From positions 56,349,689 through 56,413,688 of the forward strand of contig OX411543.1 in the NCBI GenBank assembly GCA_948146395.1: 64,000 nucleotides of DNA. The letters are read 5' to 3'. The notes under the pieces were generated by a model, which worked only from the letters and a program-made list of their open reading frames with translations, was not told the origin of the DNA and did not search any database. This DNA comes from Fragum whitleyi (taxonomy: Eukaryota; Mollusca; Bivalvia; Cardiida; Cardiidae). The first letter of the stretch is position 1; each line of letters opens with the position of its first letter. Below are positions 1-11,563 of this stretch, one piece after another. The position numbers and the translations under genes are program-made.

Positions 1-167
1 GTGATGTTTCAACCTTTCCTTTTTAAAGGGGGGTGGGGTAGGGGGGGGGGGGGTCACAAAATCCGCAGGCTTAATTTTAGTGAAATTTGATATTTTTTTG
101 TCAGAGAATTTCGCGGAAAAAAATTTTACACTTAGAAATGTCAACGGCTTTTGCGTATTATGTATGA
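1..167. repeat. G-rich run and AT-rich flank
   Basis: Positions 28-53 are almost pure G, with single T and A interruptions. The rest is AT-rich and shows no coding or structured signal. Long G runs like this are common slippage tracts, and their exact length is unreliable in assemblies. Confidence 0.7.
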
Positions 168-402
168 TCCTGTGCATGACATTTCCAACAATTTGAAATG
201 TGCGTGAGGTGCAAACATTGAGTAGCGTAGACAGCCATCTACTGTAAATATAATGTAACCTAATGGTGTACAAGTACTTTGAGACCTTATCTATCTACTT
301 AACACATAGCGAAGACTCTGGACTGACTGTGCGGATGCATAGGCTGCTCAGAATCTTTGCTATGTACATACATGAAATTGTTGGAAATCTCAAGCACAGG
401 CT
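168..402. mobile_element. TIR element, copy 1 (CCTGTGCRTGA ends)
   Basis: About 235 bp beginning CCTGTGCATGACATTTCCAA, with the same sequence inverted at the right end (TTGGAAATCTCAAGCACAGG). A second copy at 24068-24302 matches along its whole length, including the central block around GACTCTGG and GTGCGGATGCATAGGC. Inverted ends, fixed length and dispersed copies make this a MITE. No transposase is encoded. I could not fix the target duplication, so the superfamily is open. Confidence 0.75.
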
Positions 403-744
403 CATATCATATTGCTGAAGATATAACTGATGATTTATTTCCTTCAGAAATGAGCAAAAACATTTACATGTAAATTACCTCACTCGTCCATGTTAATTTT
501 AAAATTAAAGGGTTCATTTGAAATAATTAGTAAATATAGAGGGAGTAAATTGTAAAATCCCTAGAACATTCACCGATCCTTTTTGTAAGTTAAAAAACCC
601 CGACCAAATCTTAGGTTAAAAAGTGTCAATTTATTTAGAAACCTAGTTTGTTGTCCAAGCACGGTCGACTGTATATTTACTCGTAGATGTTTTTTAATTC
701 TAACAACGCCATAGGGGCCTATAAAGATACAATTGAGATGAAAA
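403..744. other. AT-rich stretch, nothing recognised
   Basis: No open reading frame, hairpin or repeat shared with the rest of the window was seen here. Confidence 0.5.
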
Positions 745-1045
745 CAAGAATTTCTATTATAGGTGTATTTTCAAAACTGAGCTCTGAGTCCATTAAGATA
801 GGTAAATCGGGTATGATTAAAAAGCAAATGATAGGATTTTAATCTGATCCTTTCACTGAAATTATGTAATTACATGTTTGAGCGAACCTTACGTTTGAAG
901 ACAAGTAATAGCGTTGGTTTAAAAAGCGAATTTTAAACTTTCTTTATGCCTTATCTTAACCTGTTTTAAATATTTCGAACAAATGGCGCGAGAATCTAAC
1001 AGTAAAAAGTTGATTTCACGGCTCACCGCACAAAATCTACCTATA
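745..1045. repeat. Dispersed repeat J, copy 1 (uninterrupted)
   Basis: Matches 30187-30416 plus 31446-31520 in order. Shared landmarks are ATTTTCAAAACTGAGCTCTG near the left, the AGCGAACCTTACG-like block, the TTAACCTGTT block and GATTTCACGGCTCACCGCAC near the right end. This copy is continuous, whereas copy 2 is split by a 1029-bp hAT-like insertion. It therefore serves as the empty-site reference. No terminal inverted repeats were identified and the class is unknown. Confidence 0.7.
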
Positions 1046-1230
1046 AGCCAGATATACAAGTAAGTCGATTCTTACATGGCGTGTTCCAAGAAACTGATAT
1101 AATACCGGAAGTTGACAGAGTCACATGATTAGCGTGGGAGGTTTTTCCAATTATATCTAATTATAGGTTGAACTGGCACAAGACACAAGATTTTGATATT
1201 AACTCTTGTTACGTTGTTACGTTTTCTGGT

Positions 1231-1389
1231 TTAAGGTAGTGGACCCGTACAAGTTCTGCAACATTTCTGAAATCATGAACTTTCACAATGTTGATCGAGG
1301 TTTCATAATGAAATTCATTAGGGAACCTCGGTTAACATTCTTCATAATTTCCGAAATGTTGCGGAGCTATTACTGGTCTACTACCTTAG
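1231..1389. mobile_element. Palindromic TTAA MITE, family B, copy 1
   Basis: About 150 bp bounded by TTAA|GGTAGTGGACCCG on the left and the inverse ending CTACC|TTAG on the right. Almost the whole element is one long imperfect palindrome around AACCTCGGT/ACCGAGGTT. Other copies are at 22271-22435, 38420-38585 and 39235-39400, with a fragment at 42998-43053. TTAA targets are used by piggyBac and Kolobok transposases, and which of these moves family B is not known. Confidence 0.8.
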
Positions 1390-1390
1390 A

Positions 1391-1674
1391 GTGAAAATAA
1401 GGTGTTATATGTTGCAGGTTGATCTTTGTGTATAAATACTAATGCACTGCAAAACGGATGCATGAGTTGTTTTCACCAAGGAAGGCAAAAAAAATCTCAG
1501 CCCGGATCAGAATGCCAGAATCTGTAGACGCAACTAAATCAACATTTTATCATCTTGACCGAAATTTAAACGCGCGGGCAGTTTGTTATGGCCCTCTTAT
1601 TGAAAATGACAGACTGGGGTCCATTAACGGATTAAAACTCGAATCGTGGCTGGTTATCTGCACTTTCTGTCATT
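1391..1674. other. Stretch without a supported gene
   Basis: A 124-residue frame (1458-1832) runs through here into repeat C. It has no recognisable domain and continues across a dispersed repeat, so it is not supported as a gene. Confidence 0.4.
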
Positions 1675-1805
1675 ATTTCAGTTATATCGCGGCGGCCGGA
1701 GCACCTAACAATGGATTCCATGTAATTCTCATCCCAGTACTACCACCACATCCTTTCCTAGCCTGCAGCTGCTATCTCACAGAGGTATGCAAGCTTAGAC
1801 AACGT
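1675..1805 (+). repeat. Dispersed repeat C, copy 1
   Basis: About 125 bp with landmarks CAGTTATATC, GAGCACCTAACAATGGATTC, CAGTACTACCA and CAGCTGCTAT. Related copies are at 27695-27820, 46441-46565 and, more diverged, 54704-54815. All four are in the same orientation and lack inverted ends, which would suit a SINE-like retroposon or a fragment of a larger element. No A/B box promoter could be confirmed. Confidence 0.6.
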
Positions 1806-1890
1806 ATACTGGGTCGAAATGAACGCATATAGAGTGTATTTTTTTGTAATTTGACTGATGAGTTTATACCTGTATTTCTCGATTATTCAT

Positions 1891-2475
1891 CATTATTGCC
1901 AAATTGCATGTACGTTTTCGGGTCGATTTCGGCATATGATAACGGACAAAACCCGGGCGTAAACGGGAGAAAACGTGGATAAATAAGTTAAACAACGCGC
2001 CGTTATCGCTCTGCTTTTTACTCAAATATCCTCGTTCTCGGGCCTAAACAGCTTATCGATTTCAATGATACTTACATTTTTCTGCAACATTTGTTGAATT
2101 CAAAAATATAAATCGATGCATTTTGTTTATAAAACGTCAAAGGATAGATTTTGGCTACTAAACATAATGATAAGTCAATTAACATATTCAGTGTTAACGT
2201 TAATATAGAGCGTTACTAAAGACATTGATCTAATTTCCGCATTAGATTTTGTGACGTCACGAATTCACCAAGCAATGGCGGAATAAACAAAAGTGACGTT
2301 GAAATGCATGTCGCGATAAAGCCAGCGTTTTCTTATGTTTGTGGCTCGTTTGAAACGTTTCTATGAATTATTTCGCAATCTCCGCTGAATAAATACTGTA
2401 GCATTTCTTTTTTATGCAATAATTCACATCAAATGAGAATTAACCCTGTAGAAAGCATTTAACAATGCGTTTTTC
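1891..2475 (+). repeat. Dispersed repeat A, copy 1 (uninterrupted)
   Basis: Begins near TACGTTTTCGGGTCG, then ACGGACAAAACCCGGGCGT, and ends near AATTAACCCTGTAGAAAGCA. It is colinear with 26195-26342 plus 29117-29566, which is one copy split by the CACCGTG element. A CRE core (TGACGTCA) lies at about 2252. The right end of copy 2 (AAAACGTGAATTAACCC) is a loose inverse of the left end, so this may be a degenerate TIR element. Confidence 0.7.
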
Positions 2476-2855
2476 CCAGCTCTACTGTTTTATCTGCTTC
2501 TATCTATTCGAGAATGATGAACAGTAAATCACGTGGTGGCGGGGGCGTTGATGACGTCAAAGTCGCCATGTTTGAATTGTTTAGACTAGTCCCCGGGCGG
2601 GTATAAATCGCTGTAGCAGGACGATCTAACAGGGAACCTGTCAGACACACGTACTGTTCGGTGTTGATATAAAGGCAGTGATCCGAGAAAAATATCGGGA
2701 AGACGACAGTTTTAGGGCTGTATTCTAGACAAAAGTTAATACTGTCGAAGTATTCGGCAGATGCTTTCATGTGAATTTATGTGTTTTGATTTCTCAAAAC
2801 AAAACTTATGGGACTGACTAAATTTGTCTTAGTCATATAACAATACATTGTCTTT
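2476..2855. other. Stretch with no supported gene
   Basis: Moderately GC-rich around 2530-2620, with one TGACGTCA at about 2552. No frame, repeat or hairpin seen elsewhere in the window matches it. Confidence 0.4.
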
Positions 2856-2859
2856 CAAT

Positions 2860-3440
2860 TTCAATTACAAAGACTAGAGGGATCAAGAATTGTTTGATTG
2901 TTGAGTCTCGCTGTTAAATCGAGACCAAAACAGCAAACTCGGAAAATGTGGCGAAAATATTCACTTAAACAAAATAGGATTACTGAAAAATTCACAATTA
3001 TATTCAATAAAAAATGTGTTTGGTGATAATCATTTTGTAGTTTCAAGGTTAAAGTAACCACCAAAGGTCAAAAGTCAACATTTAGGCAAAAAACACTGTT
3101 TTCTCACTGCTAAATCGATAACTCATGCGGTCTTCAATTGATTTTAAAACAATTTGAAATGTTTGATTGTCAATATGTCACTACGATAAAAAATGTTGCT
3201 ACAAATGGGTCAATATCAGAGAGATGAAGGCCATAGGTTAAACTGTTGGCAAAATTCACTATTTTCTGTCTGCTTGCTACATAACTTCAGACATCAATCC
3301 ATTAACAAAGGACTTGGTACATTTGTATGTCACTCTTGTCAAAATGATATTGGGTGACAATAGGGTCTGTAGCTTCAATGTGAAAGTCACCATCAAAGGT
3401 CAAAGGTAAAAGAATTTCAAACGTACAAAGACAAAATGAT
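2860..3440 (+). repeat. Degenerate tandem repeat, about 150-bp units
   Basis: At least three diverged units. Each carries a block like CACCAAAGGTCAAAAGTCAA followed about 40 bp later by CACTRTTTTCTSWCTGC and ATAACT. The clearest blocks are at 3057-3120 and 3390-3415. The style, with GGTCAAAGGTCAA cores, resembles the tandem-unit elements in the right half, although the end modules are not visible here. Confidence 0.55.
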
Positions 3441-3770
3441 CTTTTAACTGAGCATAACGTTACCGTGTATATTGGGGTTGTGCTATCAGCAAAGCAAGAG
3501 AACCATGACTGCTATTACCGTTTCGAATTTAGTCTACGTTCCCGGCGAGGTGCCTTTAGGAAACTTAAGAAGTTATACCGGAGCGGCCGTAGATATTAAG
3601 GTTTGTCGGTCAGCATGAACCTATATTTTCTTTGCAGCATATCAAAATTAATGCAGCATATAAAAATTAATGTTTTACATCCAGAAAATGGCAATAAAAC
3701 TATCTAATACCCAGATTCGGGTTAAAAATCCAATTTCATAATTGTGAACATGTTGAAACGGATGAACATG
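3441..3770. other. Stretch with nothing recognised
   Basis: Contains one GC-richer patch (3540-3595) with no frame or repeat partner in the window. Confidence 0.4.
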
Positions 3771-3771
3771 T

Positions 3772-4253
3772 ACAGTTAAAACATCGTGAAATTGATACTC
3801 ATAATCATTCCGACCAAAATCATTCTTAATTACTCACTCAGCGCTCCATTCAATCATTCCAAACATTCACTCAATACCATAAAAAATTCTCCGATATTAT
3901 TAGGAAAAAAAAAAAAAAAAAAAAAAAAAACAAATTGTTCAAGACAATAATTATTGAATTCAATCGATAAAATCATTCTACGATTAAATTTGATAGTATC
4001 GATTTTTTTAGGTATTTGGCTGGTCCACAAAGACATACTAACAGAAAAGTTCCTATATTATTTGAAAGAGGGGGGGGGGGTAATAAATATGGCTTATTTT
4101 GAACAAAATTAGCTATATTGAATTATTCCCCTTTAATTTCACTCTAAACTCGCTCCAAACACTCATTCAATTTCATTCCGAAATCATTCCAAAATCAATC
4201 ATCTTGTCAATTTCACGATGTTCTTAACAGTAATTTCAATTTAGCGTTGATGT
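3772..4253. mobile_element. Tc1/mariner-type MITE, family H, copy 1
   Basis: Ends are TA|CAGTTAAAACATCGTGAAAT on the left and CGATGTTCTTAACAG|TA on the right, so a TA target with inverted ends. Internal blocks CACTCAGCGCTCCATTCA and CATTCACTCAA recur in the other copies. A 26-bp poly-A run (3905-3931) interrupts the left half. Other copies: 7312-7695, 12583-12985, 20848-21250, 33914-34353 and 47620-48028. TA target duplications and short TIRs are the signature of Tc1/mariner elements. No transposase is present. Confidence 0.7.
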
Positions 4254-4348
4254 GGCCATGAATAAAGTCTTGTGGGGGAGGAGTTCGGAGTTTACCTTTC
4301 GCTCGTAACTCCTCCTACATCAAACTATATTCGTGGACACATCAACGT
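4243..4348. repeat. Hairpin of about 105 bp
   Basis: CGTTGATGTGGCCATGAATA at the left is the imperfect inverse of TATTCGTGGACACATCAACG at the right. GGAGGAGTT and AACTCCTCC form the inner stem. It abuts the right end of the H1 MITE and could be a separate small foldback MITE. Confidence 0.65.
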
Positions 4349-4680
4349 ATAAATCGAATTATTTCGTAAATACTGTTCGTTATTCTTCGACTTATACTTC
4401 AAAAGATATAAGCACGGTCTCAAAACTTTCGTAACGCCCCTCGTATTATCTATTTTACCATATCTCGCCTATCAACCATTTATAAGGCTTTAGACGCCCA
4501 ACGACATTTTTCCTTATAAAAGGCGTGGGAAAACAATATTTCATAACGTTTCAATGTAATTTTATTACATGTAATATCATCTTTTTTAATTAACACCCCC
4601 TATTTATGTAAGCAAAAAAGTCGAACAAAACTCAGCTTGTCTGGAAATGTTTACGATTCCGTAACTTCGTGTTTTCAGTT
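4349..4680. other. AT-rich stretch, nothing recognised
   Basis: No frame, tandem unit or inverted repeat was seen. Confidence 0.4.
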
Positions 4681-4687
4681 CCTTATT

Positions 4688-5960
4688 TAACTTATGACTA
4701 TACACATTTCCGTGTGATTACATCCCATATGATATTTTTTATGATAACACATAGTTATATTTAGAACAATGATGTAATGCGGTTATTTTTAGAAACTGAA
4801 ATTTCAGTTAGAAACATAGACGAAAAGAAGATAAATAGAAGTTATAAGATAAATATAGTACGTACTTAGTGTTTTGTATGAAAAAAGTACCTAACTCGAT
4901 TGTGAGAATTGATAATTGTCCGGCAGAGCCTCGACAGTTTTGCAAGAAGATCGGTGATATGAGAAAAGGGGGTCGAAAAAATTAATGCATACAGGCTCTT
5001 TTCATTCAATCGGTTTAAACAACCTTCTTTATATCAAGATATCTTAAAAAGTAGATGTTATAGGTCTACAAATTATTGTTAATTAGTCCAAATGCGACAA
5101 TTATATTGAGATTTAACATAGAAGGAGTGCTGAGAATATCATCATTACATATATTATTAATCTTTTTAAGCTTTTTGAAAAATTCGGAAACTGAAAAATT
5201 ATAGTAATTATCTTAGTTAAGAACCCGTATCCTTCTCAACAATCAATGGACCGTAATCAAACTCAAACGTGTTGTGTAACTCTTTGATGCGCACTCTCAC
5301 ACCAGAAATCAGCTCAATATCTCAAAGGGGCAAGAAAAAAATTTTGGAAAAACGAAAATTCCTGATAATTTTCTATGCTCAGCATCTGTATCTACCTAAA
5401 AAATAAATGGACCGTAACCAAACTCAATCTTGTTCTGTAACTCAATAATACAGACTCACGGATTCATAACCTGGTTAAGCCGAACTTTATCCGATATTTG
5501 CTAGAAAGTTTTTTGTAACACGCGTCAGTTGTCTCCCAAAGACGGACGAATGATAAAACTAAATAGGGAAGACAGCCAAAACAACAACAGTAACCGACCC
5601 TTTATATAGATTGAGATTGAGAAAGCTAAGAGAGTCTGATTTGTTTCAAGTCCTATTTACAATGAATAATGATTTATGCTATCTAACGAGGTAGAGGGAA
5701 CTGATAATTGTCGAGGCTCTGCCGAGACAATTATCAATTCCCACAACCAAGTTAGATATTTTTCATACATTACACTTATTATGTATTATATTTATCTTAT
5801 AACATCTAATTGACATGTTTTCGCCAATGTTTCTTACAGAAATGCAAGTTTCTAAAACTAATCGCATTATGTCATTGTTCTAAAAATATGCAAGTGATAT
5901 CATGAAAAATATCATATGGGATGTTATCATTAGGACATTTTTATAATCAATTTTAAGATA
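4688..5960. mobile_element. Palindromic element family K, copy 1, with a loaded loop
   Basis: The left arm (about 4688-4945) and right arm (about 5695-5960) are long inverse copies. Shared blocks include TGATATCAT, AAAAATAACCGCATTA-like, GTATGAAAAA, TATCTAACTCG-like and GATAATTGTCNNGCAGAGCC. The second copy (7739-8080) has the arms almost touching at the centre AGGCTCTGCC. Here they are about 750 bp apart, and the loop contains tandem units (see 5235-5610). Left and right arms differ by many point changes, so the copy is not young. Confidence 0.7.
5235..5610 (+). repeat. Tandem-unit element inside the K1 loop
   Basis: Two units of about 170 bp. ATGGACCGTAATCAAACTCA at about 5248 recurs as ATGGACCGTAACCAAACTCA at about 5407, each followed by TTGTGTAACTC or TTCTGTAACTC. 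The tail at about 5539 has CAAAGACGGACGAATG, like the GACGGACG tails of the other tandem-unit elements. It was probably inserted into a K element. Confidence 0.6.
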
Positions 5961-6049
5961 AAACGTTCTATGCTCACGGACTTATAACTTATTAATATTA
6001 TCTTTTATTTCAATACATTAAAATGAGTATTAGAACAGAATGACGGCAT

Positions 6050-6125
6050 TTATCTCAAATTGAATTGAAATTGAAATTGAGAAAATTTTGAATTGAGAAT
6101 GAGAAAAGTTTTATATACTCGGGCC
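6050..6125. repeat. Short dispersed repeat L, copy 1
   Basis: TGAATTGAGAATGAGAAAAG followed by TTTTATATACTCGGGCCCTG matches 51880-51950 (AATTGAGAATGAGAAAGTTT, CCTCGGGCCCAGAT). Class unknown. Confidence 0.5.
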
Positions 6126-6960
6126 CTGATATCTTTCATTCGTACAATGTTATGTTCTTTTCATTCGCACACTCCATAAATGGGGTCGCTGTTCTTATGT
6201 TGCAAAATTTGGATTGAATTCGTCATCTTCAATTAAATAATTTGATACGGAGGTGGTACGTTCGACCCCACTCCCCGAAACCCCTCTGGATACGCCTCTG
6301 AATGTAGGCGGTGTGAAATTGATAGAAATCAACACGGACACCTACACGGAGTTCACTGATCTAGCTAACATCGATATAATAGCTAACAAAATGACCCATC
6401 CCTAAATGACAATATGATGGCCCTTGATTATTGATGCAGTCTTCTGTCACGATTTAAGAGACACGAGACCTAATAGATCGTTGTACACTAGACGATAAAT
6501 CTTTAAAATTGTCTAAAATTAAAAAAGAAATGCTGCAGACGACAGTTTAAGATGTCATAAATGTCAAAACTAAAAAGATAAAAACAGAAGAAAAAAATGG
6601 AACTGGTGAAATCAATTATTTCGAGCAATCACTTCGTTCTCAAAGACGTTTTACGCAAAATTAAAAGAAAAAAGTAATTTGCGTGGCAAACAAGTTCTTC
6701 CTTTCTTTTCGCAAATCGGATTATTTTTTGTGCTCAATCTAAACATGAAAATAACGAATAAAAAGATACATAGATGGACAATACTTTGCCTCGTATCGTT
6801 AAATTGTTGATTTAAAAGGATGGTTTGGAAAATATTTTGAATAAGGTAATAATTGAAATCGTAATTTCGCCATTTATTCTTATAGTCATTATTTTTTTAA
6901 TGACCTCTGCGATTTCAATTTCCTCAGCAGTCAATGTTTCCTTTTCCAATATAGATACAT
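6126..6960. other. AT-rich stretch, nothing recognised
   Basis: No supported gene. Frames on both strands at 6812-7144 overlap each other and a GAA/TTC microsatellite, and they lack any domain. Confidence 0.4.
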
Positions 6961-6980
6961 ATCTGTTCAATAACAAAGGC

Positions 6981-7018
6981 AACAAGAAGAAGAAGAATAA
7001 AGAAGAAGAAGAAGAATT
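6981..7018. repeat. Imperfect (GAA)n microsatellite
   Basis: A run of AAGAAGAAG and GAAGAAGAAG units interrupted by AATAAAG. It explains the poly-Lys/Glu and poly-Ser shadow frames seen here. Confidence 0.85.
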
Positions 7019-7263
7019 AAATTCATTATGGAATTCTTTATTTCGATCAGAGTTCATTCTTTTAAGTTCGTCTCTATAAATTATACTATAAGAACACAGA
7101 TATTTAGGAGCTATTTTGAAAAGAACAATAATTGGGCATTGCAATGAGTGTGTAACTTAAACATTTCAATATGGACTTTCATATTTACCAATCACAAAAT
7201 TCGAGCTAGATCAATATTTGTTTTTGATTTAATACATATTATTAGACTACATGTACACACACA

Positions 7264-7290
7264 AAAAAAAAAAAAAAAAAAAAAAAAAAA
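7264..7290. repeat. Poly-A tract
   Basis: About 27 A, directly left of family H copy 2. H1 also carries a long A run. There is no retroposon-like body upstream. Confidence 0.8.
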
Positions 7291-7311
7291 CCCGAAAAGT
7301 CAGTGTACTGG

Positions 7312-7695
7312 TAGTAACATCATGAAATTAACATTCAGCTCAATCAAAACCATTCTAAATTGCTCACTCAGCACTCCATTCATTCATTCCAAACACTCAC
7401 TCAAAGCACTCAAAAACGCTTCAAAATTACTAAAAAAAGAAAAGGTTGACTTGAAACTAAAATATAGTTAGAAAAAATCGCGAATTCACTTATAAAATCA
7501 AATTATAAGCCTTTGAATGATTCTTGAAAAAAGGAATCCATTTATAAAACAATCGCAATCACTAAATTTCGTTCAAAAATAATTACGAAAATTATTCACC
7601 TTGTCAAATTTACGATTTTTAGAATATCGAACTCATTCAGTTTCGTTAAAAAATCATTGACCTTGTTAATTTCACGATGTTGATAGCTGTACAGC
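7312..7695. mobile_element. Tc1/mariner-type MITE, family H, copy 2
   Basis: Left end AGTAACATCATGAAATTAAC, right end ATTTCACGATGTTGATAGCT, with CACTCAGCACTCCATTCATT in the left half. It lacks the central CGCTAATTTTGTTC hairpin seen in H3 and H5, and the ends are diverged. Confidence 0.65.
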
Positions 7696-7738
7696 CTGGA
7701 GATGAGAAAATAAGGCACAGTACAAAACATACTTTTAG

Positions 7739-8080
7739 GGATATATATATAATACATACACGTACATACATGTTTTTGTATGAGAAAAAATATCTAACGA
7801 GGTTGGGAGAATTGATCATTGTCTAGGCTCTGCCGAGACAATTATCAATTCTCACAACCGAGTTAGATATTTTTTCATACAATACATTAAGTATGTATTA
7901 TATTTATCTTATAACCTCTATTTGTCTTGTTTCCGTCTTTGTTTCTAACTGAAATGCAAGTTTCTAAAAATAACCGCATTATATCATTGTTCTAAAAATA
8001 ACTATGCGATATCATATAAAATATCGTACGGGATGTTATCACACGGATGTTTGTATAGTTATAAGATAAAAATAAATATA
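7739..8080. mobile_element. Palindromic element family K, copy 2
   Basis: The inner palindrome runs from TATCTAACGAGGTTGGGAGA through AGGCTCTGCC to TCTCACAACCGAGTTAGATA (about 7788-7872), flanked by GTATGAGAAAAA and TTTTTTCATAC. The right extension carries AAATGCAAGTTTCTAAAAAT and GATATCATATAAAATATCG, also present in K1 and K3. Confidence 0.75.
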
Positions 8081-11000
8081 ACATTAAAATCATGCAGAAT
8101 AATTTTTTTTGAATTCATAAAGAGTCTTTCTGTTAGATATAAATCTTTTATTACTAATCATAAAAACAATTATCATGGGGTTATGCATGGGATGGGGTTT
8201 TGTTAAAGTTTTTATTACTTGTCTAACTCCATCTAAATTTGAAATTAGTCAGTCATATATGCCTGAGTTCTAGTCTGATATCAACAAAATTGGGTCCGAT
8301 TCTCAGTACTTAAAATCATATTAGGTAAAGAAATCTCAGTTTGTGAGAAGTTCAAATCTTACAGGTCAGTACGATTTGCAAGGCGCAACACGTTTTTCTT
8401 AGATTTTCTTAATAAACTCTGTCTATCCAATCGCAATGTTTATGGCTTGGTTTAATTGGCCGAAATTGGCCTTTATAGAAAAAAACTCTAAAATACCAAT
8501 TACTTACATGTTTTATCATTTTAATATTACATTCAATACCGACTTAAAACAAAAAATATATGAGTATTATATAATGTTTTTTAAGTTGATTAAGTTTTTA
8601 TTTTAAACAGTTTATTTCATCCTTTTTGTCGGACCCAGTAGATCAGCCAAGTGCAAAGAGTTTCTAACCAAGTCAGTCTGCGCTGTAAGCTCGGTCTGAC
8701 TAGGATAGATAACCAAAGCACAACCTAGATAGATACACTTAATAGCCAGCCCCAGTTCACCCAGCTGTAAAAATGGGTAGCAGTAGGTTTAAACCACTGC
8801 CTCTCTCTCGGGGACGTGAAAACATCAGGATTTAGCGTTCGAGAGCGATTCTATAAGCTTAAGCTTTCGTCGCAATCGAACTAAAATAAATTAGTATAAA
8901 CTAACCTAGATGGTCCATTTTTCGCCCCGACTTGTAACATACTTAGAGAAAAAGATCGAATCAAGCAATAGCCGATTCAAAGAGGGGAATGTGACATATC
9001 AGTGGAAAATGTACAGGTCTGTGGATCGTGTGTTGGTTTACTTTTAACCCGGCACGAGAAAGGGGACCATCTGAGAAGTGAAAAAAAACAAAATAGGGTC
9101 GTTAGTATTGCATAAGAGATTCCTCAAGCCGATGTAAAACAGAGGTCTCATTTAAAAAAATCATTCCACAACGTAGATATACTATTCTGCAAAAGGTGCA
9201 AAGAATAGACAGCGGCCAGTCTGCGCATACAGAGCCTGTCGTGTGACTCTTCCTTCCTGCGGTCAAAAACAATCGCAAAACGTTTGAAAATGTTATCCAG
9301 CTTTGCTTGTGTATAGCGTATACAATTCGTTTGACAGACAGTGCGGACTGTGCAGTCTGACTAGAAATTGAGCAAAAGGGAAAAATTGCAAATCTGCCAA
9401 GCAATTCTTTTTTCCTATGTTTTCTCCATTAATTACTTCCATTGCATAAAATTTCGGTTTGTGAGAAATTGGCTACATTAACAGGTCAAAGCATTTATTT
9501 ATTTTTTTGAAACCAAACCTTTCTCTTGTTTAACCAATAATAGATATTGCATTTTTTTCTAGAATTGGATTTTATGTTTTTTTTTTGTCAATTTTAAATT
9601 GTCATCTAGGCAAGTTTTCCAGGAAAACGGATCATACAATTTTATAATTTTATTCCAATAAAGACAAACCCTTTGTGAAATAATATTAAAAATAAAATAA
9701 AATAAAACAGCGAAAAATTCCTCCCCGACAACGTTCTTAAGGATACTTTTTGTGCTTTTATGCAAAAATTGTCTACAGCTATTTAACTTGTATGGGTACT
9801 TTATGCATGTCCCGTCAGGCGCAAAGAGACCATCTGGGCTGCACGTAAAGTGCCATCCCTAGTCCGACTGCACGGCTTACACAGGGTGACTAGGGTCGAT
9901 TTTTCACACATGGCTAATTTTCTGATCCTCGAAAATGCAGTCTATATGTTCCTTCCCGTGAAATGACCTTTAAAATGCGATATCTCGTTGGCCTGTACTG
10001 GAACAAATCTCTTTTATAAATATTTAGTTTACAGAGTTATCAGAAAGTCCTTTTTCGCTTGACGGGAACAAAGGCGCATCAAGGACTTTGAAATAAATAC
10101 GCAATCAGAATGCGACAACATAAGAATGTATAGGAAAAAGGGGATATGTGGACTGTGACAAAAGATGAAGACCATTCGTCCGCTCCCTTTTTGTGATTTG
10201 AGCGTCGGTGAAAAATCAAAACATCGTAACTACATCTACAATAAACTGTAGTTTCGATGTTATGATCATTCATCAACGATATTTATCAACAGATGATTAT
10301 TTCTTTTACGCATTTGCGATTTTGCAAATTGGGAATTACGCCTCTTGGGAATACGTGTTGGAAATCTTACCTCCTTTTACCCATGGGTAGTGTAGACGCA
10401 AGTCATATTCCTCTTTAATTCCTTTTATAACCCCCATCGTCTTCTTATGCGCTGTGTCTATTACTTATTCTTTAGTCCAACAATGGTTAATTCTACTCGA
10501 CTTCGATATGCGTCCATTCCTCAAGTCTAAGATAGTTCTCAAAAGATAAACCTATAATTACTACCTGCTCTCTGCTATCAGCTCTTCGTTTTTATCTGTT
10601 TTTGAATTAAATGCCGATTCCTTTAAATAGATACCCCTGTCGACAGCATTTAAGGTTTAAACTGTTAACTTAAAGTTAATAAGTACAGTGACTTTTATGT
10701 TATACAACCAAAAGTTAATTAAATACGCTTGTTTTCGTGTTAAAAAAAAAAGAATTTTCCAGATTAATTGAGTAAAACGGTAGGTGACGCAGTTAAGAAT
10801 CCATTGGAATTTAAGTCCGTCACAGCTCAAACTAAGTACATTTAACAAAAACACTACAGTGTGACAACTCCTTGCGGCGAAAAACAGCTTCAAACGAAAC
10901 GTCTGTCAATACATGATAGTTATTAAATTAAATTCTTTACATCAGAATTGCAAGTGTGTAAAAATCAAAAACATTTAATTCTTTCTTATTTGTTTTTCTC

Positions 11001-11450
11001 AACAAATCGCAATCCGATGTATCAGTTTATATCCTGTCTTATTGTCTTTGTGAAAAAATAATTCTGTCCAATTAATCATCAAAACTTACTATGTCTCGTA
11101 CAAAATTCGACATGGACTAAAATAAAATAACTGTATATATAAAACAAGTTTTATAATTGAATAAAACAATGTTAAATATCGATGTTAAAGGCTTAGACAA
11201 TGCCTCGCATCTCCACCTCTCACAGAAAACAGTTCAGATTTATTCAATATTAGTGCTGCCTGCTCATTAAACAGAACTATTGGAATTACCTGGGTCGGAT
11301 TTGATATTTATAGGCGAGACAGTGTGAGACGCAAAATATTACTTTTTTTTAATTTTCCTATCCCTTTTTTGTTTTCTGCAAGCCTGACTTCGATGTAAAA
11401 AGTATTCTTTAAAAGCTGCTACAGAACTTTAATTGTGTAATGTCATGTCA
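8081..11450. other. 3.4-kb low-information stretch
   Basis: No supported gene, and little that recurs elsewhere in the window. A small hairpin at about 10217-10262 pairs AACATCGTAACTACA with TGTAGTTTCGATGTT. CAGTCTGCGC-like words at 8684, 9220 and 9345 and a GGCGCAAAGAGACCATCTGG block at about 9817 hint at old repeats. Frames of 60-100 residues on the minus strand have no recognisable motif. Confidence 0.5.
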
Positions 11451-11457
11451 GCGTTCA

Positions 11458-11563
11458 TGCTGACAAAATGGTGAAAACTGTTTGCAAATTATTCCCCGCT
11501 TTGCACGTGCATATGCGTGTAAAGCGGGGTCAATTTTGCAAACAGTTTACACCGTTTTGTCAT
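11458..11563. repeat. Near-perfect 105-bp hairpin (family N, copy 1)
   Basis: GACAAAATGGTGAAAACTGT at the left pairs with ACAGTTTACACCGTTTTGTC at the right. CCCCGCTTTGCACG pairs with CGTGTAAAGCGGGG around the centre. A shorter relative at 42030-42068 has TGACAAAACGGTGCAAACTG. Such closed hairpins are usually MITEs or their relics. Confidence 0.8.

Noticed and set aside
1458..1832. 124-codon plus frame
   Set aside because: It runs through dispersed repeat C, and its other copies do not keep the frame.
6825..7144. Opposite-strand frames of 84 and 110 codons
   Set aside because: Each is the shadow of the other around a GAA/TTC microsatellite, and neither has a domain.
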